Shown here: one piece after another, positions 33,552-45,401 of the stretch
Position numbering within the stretch: position 1 is the stretch's first letter
How the letters are laid out: each line of letters begins with the position of its first letter
Assembly (NCBI GenBank): GCA_015075545.1
Contig: JABTUC010000002.1
Coordinates: 1 to 64,000 of the forward strand
Source of the DNA: Ideonella sp.
GTDB lineage: Bacteria > Pseudomonadota > Gammaproteobacteria > Burkholderiales > Burkholderiaceae_C
Length of the DNA: 64,000 nt
Direction: 5' to 3'
Notes under the pieces: generated by a model
Database searches by the model: none
What the model saw: the letters and a program-made list of their open reading frames with translations, nothing else
Told to the model about the DNA's origin: nothing
Position numbers and translations under genes: made by a program

Positions 33552-34979
33552 ATGAGCGTCGATCTCTGGGAGCGAGGCCGCGAACGCCTCGCGGCCGAAC
33601 TTCCCGAACAGCAGTACAACACCTGGATCAGGCCGTTGCCGTCGGCCGACTTCAGCGACGGCGGCGCCGCCGGCGCGGTGGTCTCGCTGCGGGTGACCAA
33701 CCGCTTCAAGCTCGACTGGATCCGCTCGCAGTACGCCGGTCGCATCGAAGGCGTGTTGAGCGAACTCGCCGGCAAGCCGATCCGCCTCGAACTGAGCCTG
33801 GCTCCACGCGAGGGCGTGCGGCCGGGCCCTCTGCCGGGGCTGCGACAGCCCGCGGTCGATGCCGGCTCTGCGTCCGCCTGGCTGGCCGGCGCGATCCGAG
33901 GGGCAGCCGCCGAGTCCGACGGCGCGGCACGCCTGCCTCTGAACGGCTTCGTGGCCCCCTCGCACCGGCTCAATCCGGCCCTCACGTTCGACACGCTGGT
34001 CGCGGGCCGCGCCAACCAGATGGCACGCACCGCGGCGCTGCACGTCGCCGGTGCGCCGGGCGCGATGTACAACCCCTTGTTCGTCTACGGCGGCGTCGGG
34101 TTGGGCAAGACGCATCTGGTGCATGCGGTGGGCAACGCGCTGTTGAAGGACAAGCCACAGGCCCGCGTGCAGTACCTGCACGCCGAGCAGTTCATCAGCG
34201 ACGTCGTCAAGAACTACCAGCGCAAGACCTTCGACGAGCTGAAGGCCAAGTACCACTCCCTGGACCTGTTGTTGATCGACGACGTGCAGTTCTTCGGCGG
34301 CAAGGAGCGCTCTCAGGAGGAGTTCTTCAATGCCTTCGAGGCCCTGCTGGCCAAGCGCGCGCACATCATCATGACCAGCGACACCTACCCCAAGGGGCTG
34401 GTCGACATCGACGAGCGGCTGACCAGCCGCTTCGACGCCGGACTGACGGTGGCCATCGAGCCGCCCGAACTCGAGATGCGGGTTGCGATCCTGATCAAGA
34501 AGGCCGTCGCCGAAGGCGCCGAGATGCCCGAGGACGTGGCCTTCTTCGTCGCCAAGAACGTGCGCGCCAACGTGCGCGAACTCGAGGGTGCGCTGCGCAA
34601 GGTGCTGGCCTACAGCCGCTTCAGCCAGAAGGAGATCAACATCGCCCTGGCGCGCGAGGCGCTGAAGGATCTGCTGTCGATCCAGAACCGCCAGATCTCG
34701 GTCGAGAACATCCAGAAGATGGTCGCCGACTTCTACAAGATCAAGGTCGCCGACATGTACAGCAAGAAGCGGCCGGCGTCGATTGCCCGGCCGCGCCAGA
34801 TCGCGATGTACCTGGCCAAGGAGTTGACGCAGAAGAGCCTGCCCGAGATCGGCGAGTTGTTCGGTGGGCGCGATCACACCACGGTGCTGCATGCCGTGCG
34901 CAAGGTGGGTGGCGAGCGCAGCAAGAACACCGAACTGAATCAGCAACTCCACGTCCTCGAACAGACCCTCAAGGGTTGA
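33552..34979 (+). CDS. dnaA: Chromosomal replication initiator protein DnaA
   Basis: A 475-residue AAA+ initiator. Domain I begins [12 protein letters not shown], followed by a variable linker (about 90-140) and the AAA+ domain with Walker [11 protein letters not shown] and Walker B LLIDDVQF. The C-terminal domain IV carries the DNA-binding signature [14 protein letters not shown]. It melts the origin and loads the replicative helicase. The ATG at 33552 follows a DnaA box with no clear Shine-Dalgarno; it was chosen by similarity of the N-terminus. Confidence 0.97.
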   Translation: MSVDLWERGRERLAAELPEQQYNTWIRPLPSADFSDGGAAGAVVSLRVTNRFKLDWIRSQYAGRIEGVLSELAGKPIRLELSLAPREGVRPGPLPGLRQPAVDAGSASAWLAGAIRGAAAESDGAARLPLNGFVAPSHRLNPALTFDTLVAGRANQMARTAALHVAGAPGAMYNPLFVYGGVGLGKTHLVHAVGNALLKDKPQARVQYLHAEQFISDVVKNYQRKTFDELKAKYHSLDLLLIDDVQFFGGKERSQEEFFNAFEALLAKRAHIIMTSDTYPKGLVDIDERLTSRFDAGLTVAIEPPELEMRVAILIKKAVAEGAEMPEDVAFFVAKNVRANVRELEGALRKVLAYSRFSQKEINIALAREALKDLLSIQNRQISVENIQKMVADFYKIKVADMYSKKRPASIARPRQIAMYLAKELTQKSLPEIGELFGGRDHTTVLHAVRKVGGERSKNTELNQQLHVLEQTLKG

Positions 34980-35223
34980 CGCTGGTGCTGGCTGGTCGCC
35001 GGGCCACTGCCGGCCGACAACCATGGGGACAACTTTCCGACAACCCGCCAGTCATCCACAGCGCCGGGCAACCGCGCGAACTTGTCCATCGCCGCAGCCA
35101 TCGCGGCCCCAAGCTCGCCCACAGGGTCGACGGCGGCCTAAACCGGCGCAAAGACAGGCGAAAATGGCATTCTCCACAGTCGGCGGGCGCGCCTACTACA
35201 ACGACTACGTTTGAGAGGAAGAC
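34980..35223. promoter_or_regulatory. dnaA-dnaN intergenic region with DnaA-box-like sites
   Basis: The 244-bp gap contains TGGGGACAA (35024-35032), TCATCCACA (35052-35060), TCGCCCACA (35115-35123) and TTCTCCACA (35170-35178), each one or two mismatches from consensus. They may titrate or bind DnaA. A dnaN promoter is expected here but was not clearly recognised. Confidence 0.4.
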
Positions 35224-36330
35224 ATGATCGTCTTGAAAGCTCCGCAACGCGCATTGCTCGGCGCGCTGCAGGCGGTGGCCGGCATCGTCGAAAGGCGGCA
35301 TACGCTGCCGATCCTCGCCAACGTGCTACTGCGCAAGAGCGGGTCGTCGATCGAATTGACGACCAGCGATCTGGAGATCCAGGTGCGGACCCATGCCGAA
35401 CTCGGTGGCGACGCCGGCAGCTACGCCAGCACGGTGGGTGCGCGCAAGCTGATCGACATTTTGCGCAGCCTGCCCGACGACCAGGTGATCACGCTGTCGT
35501 CGGCGCAGAACAAGTTGACGCTGCAGGCCGGCAAGAGCCGCTTCACCTTGCAGACCCTGCCGGCGGAGGACTTCCCGCTGGTCAACGAGGCGAGCGACTA
35601 CGGCCCGGCCTTCTCCGTGCCGCAGCAGACGCTCAAGCACCTGATCAACCAGGTGCACTTCGCGATGGCGGTGCACGACATCCGCTACTACTTGAACGGG
35701 ATCCTGTTCGTCGCCGAGGGCAAGACGCTGACGCTGGTGGCCACCGACGGCCACCGGCTGGGCCTCGCGCAGGCGCAACTGGCCTCCGAGATTCCGAAGC
35801 AGGAGGTGATCCTGCCGCGCAAGACCGTGCTCGAGCTGCAGCGGCTGCTGCGCGACGAAGACACGGCGATCGAGCTGCGCTTCGCCGGCAACCAGGCCAA
35901 GTTCGCGTTCAGCGGCATGGAGTTCGTGACCAAGCTGGTCGAGGGCAAGTTCCCCGACTACAACCGCGTGATCCCGAAGAACCACAAGAACGCGCTGGTG
36001 CTCGGCCGCGAACCGCTGCTGGCGAGCCTGCAGCGAGCGGCGATCATGACGAGCGAGAAGTTCAAGGGCGTGCGCGTCAATGTCGAGCCGGGCAACCTGC
36101 GCATCGCCGCCAGCAACGCCGAGCAGGAGGAAGCGAAGGAAGAGCTCGAGGTCGACTACAACGGCGACGCGATCGAGATCGGCTTCAACGTCACCTACCT
36201 GATCGATGCGCTGGCCAACCTGACGCACGACATGGTCAGGCTCGAGCTGCAGGACAGCAACTCCAGCGCGCTGATCACCGTGCCCGAGCAGGCGGGGTTC
36301 AAGTACGTCGTGATGCCGATGCGGATCTGA
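35224..36330 (+). CDS. dnaN: DNA polymerase III beta subunit (sliding clamp)
   Basis: A 368-residue ring-forming clamp made of three similar domains. It begins MIVLKAPQRALLGALQAVAG and contains RHTLPILANVLL, the VATDGHRL motif and the C-terminal YVVMPMRI, which closes the clamp and lies in the ligand-binding pocket. It tethers polymerase III to DNA. AGAGGAAG stands at ideal distance before the ATG. It is in the conserved order dnaA-dnaN-gyrB. Confidence 0.98.
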   Translation: MIVLKAPQRALLGALQAVAGIVERRHTLPILANVLLRKSGSSIELTTSDLEIQVRTHAELGGDAGSYASTVGARKLIDILRSLPDDQVITLSSAQNKLTLQAGKSRFTLQTLPAEDFPLVNEASDYGPAFSVPQQTLKHLINQVHFAMAVHDIRYYLNGILFVAEGKTLTLVATDGHRLGLAQAQLASEIPKQEVILPRKTVLELQRLLRDEDTAIELRFAGNQAKFAFSGMEFVTKLVEGKFPDYNRVIPKNHKNALVLGREPLLASLQRAAIMTSEKFKGVRVNVEPGNLRIAASNAEQEEAKEELEVDYNGDAIEIGFNVTYLIDALANLTHDMVRLELQDSNSSALITVPEQAGFKYVVMPMRI

Positions 36331-36440
36331 GGCCTTCGCCTCAGACCCGCATCGGCGTTGCCGTTCAGTGGGCACCCCCTGCCCCCGCCGGGCGGGGGTT
36401 CCAGTCAGTTCAGGCCCGGGCCCGTTCCGGGCCCTCTTAG

Positions 36441-38939
<2,499 letters not shown>

Positions 38940-39728
38940 GTGGGAGACCGCGCGTTGCTCTCAGGCAAGACCATCGTCGTGACCGGCGCGGCATCGGGCA
39001 TCGGCGCGGCCACCGCCGCGCTGGTGGCCGCCCAGGGCGCCAAGGTCATTGCCGTCGACATCAACCAGCCGGCGCTGCGGGTCGGCGAGTTCCTGCGGGC
39101 CGATCTCGCGGACCGCGCGTCGATCGATCGCCTGGTCGCTGCGCTGCCCAGCGGTGCGAATGGCCTGGCCAACATCGCCGGCCTGCCGCCGACGCGTCCG
39201 GCCGAGGCCGTGGTGGCCGTCAATCTGGTCGGGCTGAAATACCTGACGGTGCAACTGGTACCCAAGCTGGCCGACGGCGCGTCGATCGTCAACCTCGCAT
39301 CGCTGGCCGGGCTGGGCTGGGCCGACGCGAAACCGGCCATCGACGCCAGCGCGGCGCTCGACTTCGACGGCATCGCCGCCTTCTGCAAGGCGCACGACAT
39401 CGTCGGCGCGCGCAGCTATTTCTTCTCGAAAGAGGCGCTGATCGTGTGGACGATGCGCAACCGCTGGACCTGGCGCGAGCGCGGCATCCGCATGAACGCG
39501 CTCAGCCCGGGGCCGGTCGAGACGCCGATCCTGAAGGATTTCCTCGACACCCTGGGCGAGCGCGCCGAGGAAGACATGCGAACGATGGATCGGCCGGGCC
39601 GCCCCGGCGACGTCGCTCCGGTCGTCGCCTTTCTGCTGTCGGACGCGTCGGCCTGGATCCGGGGCACCAACATCCCGGTGGACGGCGGCATGTTCTCGAA
39701 CGTGCTGTGCCAGCGGCACGGCTACTGA
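38940..39728 (+). CDS. SDR family oxidoreductase, coniferyl-alcohol dehydrogenase / 3-alpha-hydroxysteroid dehydrogenase type
   Basis: A 262-residue short-chain dehydrogenase starting with GTG directly after the gyrB stop. It has VVTGAASGIGAATAALV, an Asp-terminated second strand (AVDIN, favouring NAD), NIAGLP, a serine in NLASLAG and a YFFSK catalytic pair. The C-terminal NIPVDGGMFSNV is typical. The large segment between the serine and tyrosine matches the coniferyl-alcohol dehydrogenase (CalA)-like group. Substrate assignment is tentative. Confidence 0.82.
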   Translation: MGDRALLSGKTIVVTGAASGIGAATAALVAAQGAKVIAVDINQPALRVGEFLRADLADRASIDRLVAALPSGANGLANIAGLPPTRPAEAVVAVNLVGLKYLTVQLVPKLADGASIVNLASLAGLGWADAKPAIDASAALDFDGIAAFCKAHDIVGARSYFFSKEALIVWTMRNRWTWRERGIRMNALSPGPVETPILKDFLDTLGERAEEDMRTMDRPGRPGDVAPVVAFLLSDASAWIRGTNIPVDGGMFSNVLCQRHGY

Positions 39729-39738
39729 AAGGGCCGAC

Positions 39739-40098
39739 ATGACGAACCACTCGGTTGCGATTCGCGGCGCGCCATCGCCGCGCTTCTGCGCGGCGCTGCT
39801 GCTGCTGGCCATCGCCGCGCTCGCCGGTTGCAGCCAGGAGGGCCCGGCCGAACGCGCTGGCAAGAAGATCGACCAGGCGATGCACGAGGCGGGCAAGAAG
39901 GTCGATGCCGCCGCGGCTGCCACAAGCTCGGCAGCAACCAGCGCCGGCGCCAAGGTCGAGGCGGCGGTGCAGAAGGCGGGCGAGAAGGTCGAAGCAGGTG
40001 CTCGAAAGGCCGGCGAGGCTGTCGGCAAGGCTGCCGAGGCGACCGGCAAGGCCGTCGAGAAGGCGGGCGAAAAGGTCCAGCAAGCGGTGAAGCCGTAG
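39739..40098 (+). CDS. Alanine/lysine-rich lipoprotein with amphipathic repeats
   Basis: A 119-residue predicted lipoprotein. The signal peptide ends in the lipobox LAGC (Cys31), so it should be lipid-anchored. The mature part consists of about eight degenerate repeats of roughly 11 residues (AGEKVEAGARK, AGEAVGKAAEA and similar), lacking Pro until the end. These would form long amphipathic helices, as in LEA or apolipoprotein-like proteins. No enzymatic domain. Possible roles are envelope binding or stress protection. Confidence 0.75.
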   Translation: MTNHSVAIRGAPSPRFCAALLLLAIAALAGCSQEGPAERAGKKIDQAMHEAGKKVDAAAAATSSAATSAGAKVEAAVQKAGEKVEAGARKAGEAVGKAAEATGKAVEKAGEKVQQAVKP

Positions 40099-40147
40099 CA
40101 CAAGCTGCGCGGGCCGCAGCGCCGCCAGGAGGCGGCAGGCAATCGCC

Positions 40148-40929
40148 TCACTCACCCTTGAAGCGCGGCACGCGTCGCGCGGCCATGGCGGCCACGCCCT
40201 CACGAAAATCTGCGCTCAGGAACTGCGCGTTCTGCTGCTCGCTCTCGTGCGCGACGGCGCTGCGGATCTGCTCGACCAGCCCCGCGCGCAACGTCGCGCG
40301 GGTGGCCTGTACCGCGATCGGCGCCGATGTGGCGATCTCGCGCGCCAGCGCGAGGGCATGCGCGCGCACCTGATCGCGCTCGACGAGGTCGTCGGCCAGC
40401 CCGATGCGGCGCGCTTCGACGCCATCGATGCGCCGGCCGGTGTACAGCAGCAGTGCCGCCTACTGCACCCCGACCAGGCGCGGCAAGGTCACCGACAGGC
40501 CGAACCCGGGTGAAACCCGAGCCGGTTGAAATTGGCCGAGAAGCGTGCCTCGCGGCAGGTGACGCGAAAGTCCGCCACCAACGCGAGGCCGAGCCCGCCG
40601 CCGATCGCCGCGCCGTGCACTGCGGCCACCACCGGCTTGGCGCAGGCAAACAGGCGCAGCGCATCGGCATACAGCGGGTTGACCGAGCGTGCGCTGCGCG
40701 GCGGCGGCGTCGCGTCGCGGGTGGCCAGATCGGCGCCGGCGCAGAACGAGCGGCCCTGCGCGGCGAGCACGATCGCGCGGCAGCGGCGATCGGCCTCCAG
40801 CGCTTCGAACGTATCGGCCAGAGCGCCGACCAGCGCGAGATCGAAGTGGTTGTGTGGCGGCCGGCGCAGCTCGACCACGGCCACGCCATCGTCGAGGTCG
40901 ACGACGACAACCGGTGAAGTCGAGCTCAC
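40148..40929 (-). pseudogene. Enoyl-CoA hydratase/isomerase, broken
   Basis: The 5' part (GTG at 40929) encodes a good crotonase N-terminus, with GRSFCAGADLATRD and the AAIGGGLGLALVADF oxyanion region. After NRLGFHPG near 40500 the frame shifts. The continuation (FGLSVTLPRLVG) is followed by an in-frame TAG (40460-40462) before AALLLYTGRRIDG and the normal C-terminus ending RRVPRFKGE. One frameshift and one nonsense codon make the gene non-functional as sequenced. Its GTG overlaps the acyl-CoA dehydrogenase stop, so it was the last gene of that operon. Confidence 0.85.
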
Positions 40930-42101
40930 GGGCCTCGAGACCTTCGCGCCGAGTGGGGTTGAGCGGCAAACGGAGCGCTGATGTCGCGCGGTGTGACGGC
41001 CTGTGCCGACGCGGCGGCGTCATCGAAGCGGCGGCGCGTCAACGATGGCCAGAAACGCTGGCCTCCCGCGCGGATCGCCAGCGCGCCGAGGCGCGCTGCC
41101 CACCAGGCATCGCTGCCGAACTGCTCGCGCCACGCCCACAGCCGACGCGTTGCGAAGTGCAGGGCATGCTCTCGCGTGAAGCCGATCGCGCCGTGCACCT
41201 GGTGGGCGATGGCGCAGGCGCGCGTGGCGGCCTCGCCGCAGCGCACCTTGGCCACCGCGATGCTGAACGCGGCCTCAGGGGTGTCCACCCGAGCACTGCT
41301 CGGCGCATCGGCAGCGGCGGCCAGCGTCGCCGTGCGCGCGGCGGCCACGTCGCCGGCCGACAGCGCGAGCGGTTGCTGCACGGCCTGGTTGCTGCCGATC
41401 GGCCGCCCGAACTGCATCCGCTCGCCGGCGTAGCGCAGCGCCTGCTCGAGCGCCGACTCGAGCGCGCCCACCATCATCAGGCTGCGCGCCAGCGCGCCCA
41501 GCAACCAAACCGGCTGCGGCGGCAGCGCCCCGGCGGGCGCCTGCGCCAGGCACGCGGCGCGGTCGAAGCGCAGCGTGTCGCTCGGCATTCCCGCCGCATC
41601 GACTGCCGCGCTGCATGCGACGCCGCGCGCTCGCAGGTCGATCAGCGCCAACCTGCCCGGCAGCGACAGCAGCGCAGTGGGCGCGTGCCGCGCCCAGGCG
41701 ACGTGCAGTGCCGTGCCGCTCAGGACGAGTGGGCCAGCGCTGCCGCCGATGTGCAGGTCGTTGCCCTGGCCCTGCTCGATGAGCGCGATCGGGCCCGCGG
41801 GCACTTCCAGGCCGGCGCTCGACAGCAGCAGCGCAGCGACCATCGTCTCGGCCAACGGCAGCGGCACCTGCCAGTAGCCGATGCCGTGCAGGATCGGGGC
41901 GACGGCGCTCCAGGTCTGGCCACTGCCACCAGTGGCCTCGGCGGCCAGGGCCAGCGGGAAGCCGGCGTCGACGACAAGCTGCCACAGGCGCGCCTCGAAG
42001 GCGCCGGTCTCGACCCGTTCGAGCGCGCCGCGGTCCACCTGCTCGGCGAACAACCGTTGCACGCTGTGCTCGACCAGCGACTCGGCGTCGACAATGCTCA
42101 T
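40926..42101 (-). CDS. Acyl-CoA dehydrogenase family protein (second subunit)
   Basis: A 391-residue protein with an acyl-CoA dehydrogenase fold. It has an N-terminal helical domain, a degenerate middle beta domain and a C-terminal part (RMQFGRPIGSNQAVQQ and VHGAIGFTREHALH). It lacks the usual middle-domain flavin motif and the GGT-type C-terminal segment found in the neighbouring gene. It probably pairs with that gene as a heteromeric enzyme, as known for steroid-side-chain dehydrogenases. ATGA overlap with the upstream gene supports fixed stoichiometry. Substrate unknown. Confidence 0.85.
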   Translation of the reverse strand: MSIVDAESLVEHSVQRLFAEQVDRGALERVETGAFEARLWQLVVDAGFPLALAAEATGGSGQTWSAVAPILHGIGYWQVPLPLAETMVAALLLSSAGLEVPAGPIALIEQGQGNDLHIGGSAGPLVLSGTALHVAWARHAPTALLSLPGRLALIDLRARGVACSAAVDAAGMPSDTLRFDRAACLAQAPAGALPPQPVWLLGALARSLMMVGALESALEQALRYAGERMQFGRPIGSNQAVQQPLALSAGDVAAARTATLAAAADAPSSARVDTPEAAFSIAVAKVRCGEAATRACAIAHQVHGAIGFTREHALHFATRRLWAWREQFGSDAWWAARLGALAIRAGGQRFWPSLTRRRFDDAAASAQAVTPRDISAPFAAQPHSARRSRGP

Positions 42102-43237
42102 CGCAGCCCCAGTCCCTTGGCGATGATGCCGCGCAGGATTTCGCGCGTGCCGCCGCGCAGCGAGAACGACGGCGCGGCCAGCGTCGTGTAGCGCATCGCC
42201 TCGTCGAGGGTCGAGCCCGGCGGCACCGCGCCGCCGAACAGCTCGTGAGCGAGGTCGGGCATCGCCTGTTCGACGAGCGCCCCCTGGTCCTTCACCGCCG
42301 CGGCGGCGATCATCGGGTTCTCGCCGCGCGCCAGCATGCCGGCCACACCGAGCGACATCTGGCGCAGCGCCGCGTAGTGCGCCACCACGCGGCCGAGCGT
42401 AGCCGCGTGGCGCGGGTCGTCGGCATCGGCGGCGTCGAGCATCTCGAGCAGCAGTTGTGTGCTGCTGAGGTAGCGCTCGGGGCCGCTGCGCTCGAGCGCG
42501 AGCTCGGCGCCGACCTGCTGCCAACCCTCGCCCTCGCGCCCGATCAGATGATCGGCCGGCACCCGCACGTCGTCGAAGACGACCTCGTTGAACTCGTGCT
42601 CGGCGAGCGGGTTGAGGATCGGACGCACCGCCAGCCCCGGCGTCTGCATGTCGACCAGCAGTTGCGAAAGGCCGCCGTGTCGGCCTTCGCCGCGCTCGCC
42701 GGTGCGCACCAGCGCGATCATGTAGTGGGCCTGGTGCGCGCGCGAGGTCCAGACCTTGCGGCCGTTGATCAGCCAGCCGTCGGCGGTGCGCACCGCCTTC
42801 GTGCGGATCGACGCCAGGTCGGAGCCCGAGTCGGGTTCGCTCATGCCGATGCAGAAGAAGGCCTCGCCGCGCGCGATGCGCGGCACGATGCGCGGCGCCA
42901 GCACAGCGGGCGAGTACCGGATCAGCAGCGGCCCGCTCTGACGGTCGGCAACCCAGTGCGCACCCACCGGCGCACCGGCGGCGAGCATCTCCTCGAGCAC
43001 CACGTAGCGTTCGAGCGGCGAGCGTTCATGGCCGCCGTAGCGCCGGGGCCAGGTCATGCCGATCCAGCCACGGGCGGCGACCTGGCGCGTGAACTCGGGG
43101 TCGGCGGCCGACCAGTTGCGCACTCGCCGGGACAGCGGCACCTCGGCCATCGCTTCGGCCAGGAAGGCGCGCACCTGCTGGCGCAGCACCTCGCACTCGG
43201 GTGGCAGCACGGCAGGGCGGATGCGCAGGGCCCGCAT
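42098..43237 (-). CDS. Acyl-CoA dehydrogenase (first subunit)
   Basis: A 379-residue flavoprotein. The N-terminal domain includes GWIGMTWPRRYGG. The middle domain has GMSEPDSGSDLAS and the FAD-binding segment INGRKVWTSRAHQAHYMIALVR split by short loops. The C-terminal helices end in SLRGGTREILRGIIAKGLGL. It oxidises acyl-CoA to enoyl-CoA. The ATG at 43237 was chosen over a TTG nine bases upstream. It heads an operon with the second dehydrogenase subunit and a decayed enoyl-CoA hydratase, hence a beta-oxidation-like route. Confidence 0.9.
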   Translation of the reverse strand: MRALRIRPAVLPPECEVLRQQVRAFLAEAMAEVPLSRRVRNWSAADPEFTRQVAARGWIGMTWPRRYGGHERSPLERYVVLEEMLAAGAPVGAHWVADRQSGPLLIRYSPAVLAPRIVPRIARGEAFFCIGMSEPDSGSDLASIRTKAVRTADGWLINGRKVWTSRAHQAHYMIALVRTGERGEGRHGGLSQLLVDMQTPGLAVRPILNPLAEHEFNEVVFDDVRVPADHLIGREGEGWQQVGAELALERSGPERYLSSTQLLLEMLDAADADDPRHAATLGRVVAHYAALRQMSLGVAGMLARGENPMIAAAAVKDQGALVEQAMPDLAHELFGGAVPPGSTLDEAMRYTTLAAPSFSLRGGTREILRGIIAKGLGLR

Positions 43238-43378
43238 CGATCGCAAGCGCCTCGCGGCGGCAACTGGGGGAGGCCATTCTCGACCGCTTCGCCGCAGCGG
43301 GCAACGAAAGGTGCGCCAAGCGCCCGCCGCATGCCCGCCGCGCAGGTGCGGCCGGCGATCGGATCAGCCTTCGCCGCG

Positions 43379-44143
43379 TCAGTCGGCCAGGCGGATGAAC
43401 GCGATCGCGGCGCCGAGCGGATCCTCGGCGATCGCGTAGCGGCCAATGTCGGGAATGTCGCTCGGCCCCATCAGCAGTTTGCCGCCCAGTGCCTGGGCAC
43501 GGCTGGCGGTGGCATCGCAATCGGCCACCGCGACGTAGGGCAACCACATCGACGGCGCATCGGCGCGCACCGAGTGCATCAGTCCCGCGCGCGCGATCCC
43601 CGCGGTCTTCAGCAAGTGGTAGGTGCCGCCGGAGCCCATCTCCATCGCATCGTGGTCGTAGCCGAACACCTGCGTGTAGAACGCGAGCGCGCGCTTGTCG
43701 TCGCTGGTCCACAACTCGTTCCAGCACCAGGCGCCGAGCGGCGCCTTGGCGGGATCGGGTCGATCGCCCTGCGCGCTGCGCCACAGACCGACCGCCGCAC
43801 CCGTGGGGTCGGCGATCGTGGCTCCGCGACCGGCATCGTGATGGTCGGCCGGCGCCGACACCGTGCTCGCGCCGCCAGCCAGCGCGGCGGCGAAACGCGC
43901 GTCGACATCGTCGACCGAGATGTACGCGAGCCATGCCGGCCGCGCCTGTGCAGCGACGCTGCGATAGCCGCCGATGCCTTCGCTGGTGGTGCCGTCGCCA
44001 TTGAGGATCATCGAGTAGCGCTGGCCGTTCATCGGCATCGACTCGGTGTGCCAGCCGAACAGCGCGTCGTAGAACTTGCGCGCCTTGGGGATGTCGGCCG
44101 ACAGGTGCTCGAACCAGACGAACTTACCGGGCAGAGCGTTCAT
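43379..44143 (-). CDS. VOC (glyoxalase/bleomycin resistance) family protein, two domains
   Basis: A 254-residue protein with two tandem vicinal-oxygen-chelate domains. The first is about residues 6-122 (GKFVWFEHLSADIPKARKFY) and the second about 130-252 (WCWNELWTSDDKRALAFYTQ). AGGAG precedes the ATG at six bases. The family includes glyoxalases, dioxygenases and resistance proteins; the specific activity cannot be read from sequence. Similar two-domain proteins are often annotated as hydroxylases, without clear proof. Confidence 0.85.
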   Translation of the reverse strand: MNALPGKFVWFEHLSADIPKARKFYDALFGWHTESMPMNGQRYSMILNGDGTTSEGIGGYRSVAAQARPAWLAYISVDDVDARFAAALAGGASTVSAPADHHDAGRGATIADPTGAAVGLWRSAQGDRPDPAKAPLGAWCWNELWTSDDKRALAFYTQVFGYDHDAMEMGSGGTYHLLKTAGIARAGLMHSVRADAPSMWLPYVAVADCDATASRAQALGGKLLMGPSDIPDIGRYAIAEDPLGAAIAFIRLAD

Positions 44144-44216
44144 GTGGATCTCCTGGCGACCGCGTTGCGGGAACCGCAACATACGCCGCGCGCCGGAGCT
44201 TGAGAAGTGGTGGTGC

Positions 44217-45347
44217 TCAGACCGTGGGTTGCCGGCGCAACTGCAATGCCAGCGCGCCCAGACCGGACAACAGCGCCAGCAGCGAAAGCGGCGTGCCCAA
44301 CCAGGGCAACCGCAGCGCCTGCCAAAGCGCGGCCAGCAGCGCAGCCGCCGCCAAGACGCGCCAGATCCACGCGGGGTCGGCGCGCCAGCCCCGCAGCACC
44401 GCGTCACCCAACGCGATGGCAGTGCTCACGTACGCCAGCGGCAGCAAGAGCAAATGGAGCAACACGCCGAGCAGCGTCAGCGGGATGCCGATCACGGTGA
44501 CCATTAGCGCCAGCAGCACCAGCGGCGCGGCCACCAGCCAGGCGAACCCGAGCATGACGCTCGCCACCGGCTGCCGCAGCAGGGTGCGGCCGACGCGCGC
44601 CTGAAAGCCGGGCGCGAGCGCCAGCAGCAGCGCCGCCAACAGCGCCAGCGCGAGGGCCCAGCCCCAGCCGGCCAACGGGTCGGGTGGTGCCGTCGTTCGC
44701 ACGGCGCTCGCCCGCTCGCCCCACCCGGGCCACGAGCGCACGCCGCCACCGACCTGCGCCGCAGGGTCGCGCCGGACGACGCCGCCACGGTGACGCAGCG
44801 CACCCGCGATGCGTGCATTGGGCCCCAGCGCGAGCTCGCCGCTGCCGACGGCCACGTCGCCGCCGATCGGGCCGTCGATCAGCACGTGGCCGCCCGCGGC
44901 GTGAACGTCGCCGTTCACCGCGCCGAGCAAGCGCAGTTGGCCGCCGGCGATCCAGAGGTCGTCTCCGACGACCGATTGCGGCCCCAGTTCGATCTGCCCG
45001 CCTGCCAGCCGCGCGTCGCGGTCGATCGCGCCGCGCACGTCGATCCGCCCAGCGGCGGCCTGCAGCGAGCCGCCGACCGCGGCATCCAGCCGCAGCGCGC
45101 CGCCACCGGCCGTGACGTCGCCGGCCACCGCGGCCTCGATGGCGACCGCACCACCGGCGACGAAGAGGTCGCCCGCCACCGGTTCGCGCACCACCGGCGC
45201 AGCACCGGCAACGAAGACCTCGCTGCCGAGCAGACCTCGTGCGATGTCGCCGTCCTGCGCGATGGCCGGCCCGCCCAGGACGAGGCCGAGCACCAATGCG
45301 CGCAGCAGCGCGCTGGGGGGCGACACTCTGGCATGCATGTGCCGCAT
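44217..45347 (-). CDS. Membrane protein with bactofilin-like beta-helix domain
   Basis: A 376-residue protein with a signal peptide (LLRALVLGLVLGGPAIAQ). About 170 residues of short, glycine- and valine-rich polymer-forming repeats follow (AVAGDVTAGGGALRLDAAVG, GDLFVAGGAVAIEA and similar), as in bactofilins. A linker and four to five transmembrane helices complete the protein. The repeat domain would be periplasmic, unlike cytoplasmic bactofilins. The role may be envelope scaffolding; function unknown. Confidence 0.8.
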   Translation of the reverse strand: MRHMHARVSPPSALLRALVLGLVLGGPAIAQDGDIARGLLGSEVFVAGAAPVVREPVAGDLFVAGGAVAIEAAVAGDVTAGGGALRLDAAVGGSLQAAAGRIDVRGAIDRDARLAGGQIELGPQSVVGDDLWIAGGQLRLLGAVNGDVHAAGGHVLIDGPIGGDVAVGSGELALGPNARIAGALRHRGGVVRRDPAAQVGGGVRSWPGWGERASAVRTTAPPDPLAGWGWALALALLAALLLALAPGFQARVGRTLLRQPVASVMLGFAWLVAAPLVLLALMVTVIGIPLTLLGVLLHLLLLPLAYVSTAIALGDAVLRGWRADPAWIWRVLAAAALLAALWQALRLPWLGTPLSLLALLSGLGALALQLRRQPTV

Positions 45348-45401
45348 GCTACAGGCCGCCGCTGACAGGCGGGGCTGCCGCGCTGCGGCCGGCAGCGTGC
45401 T

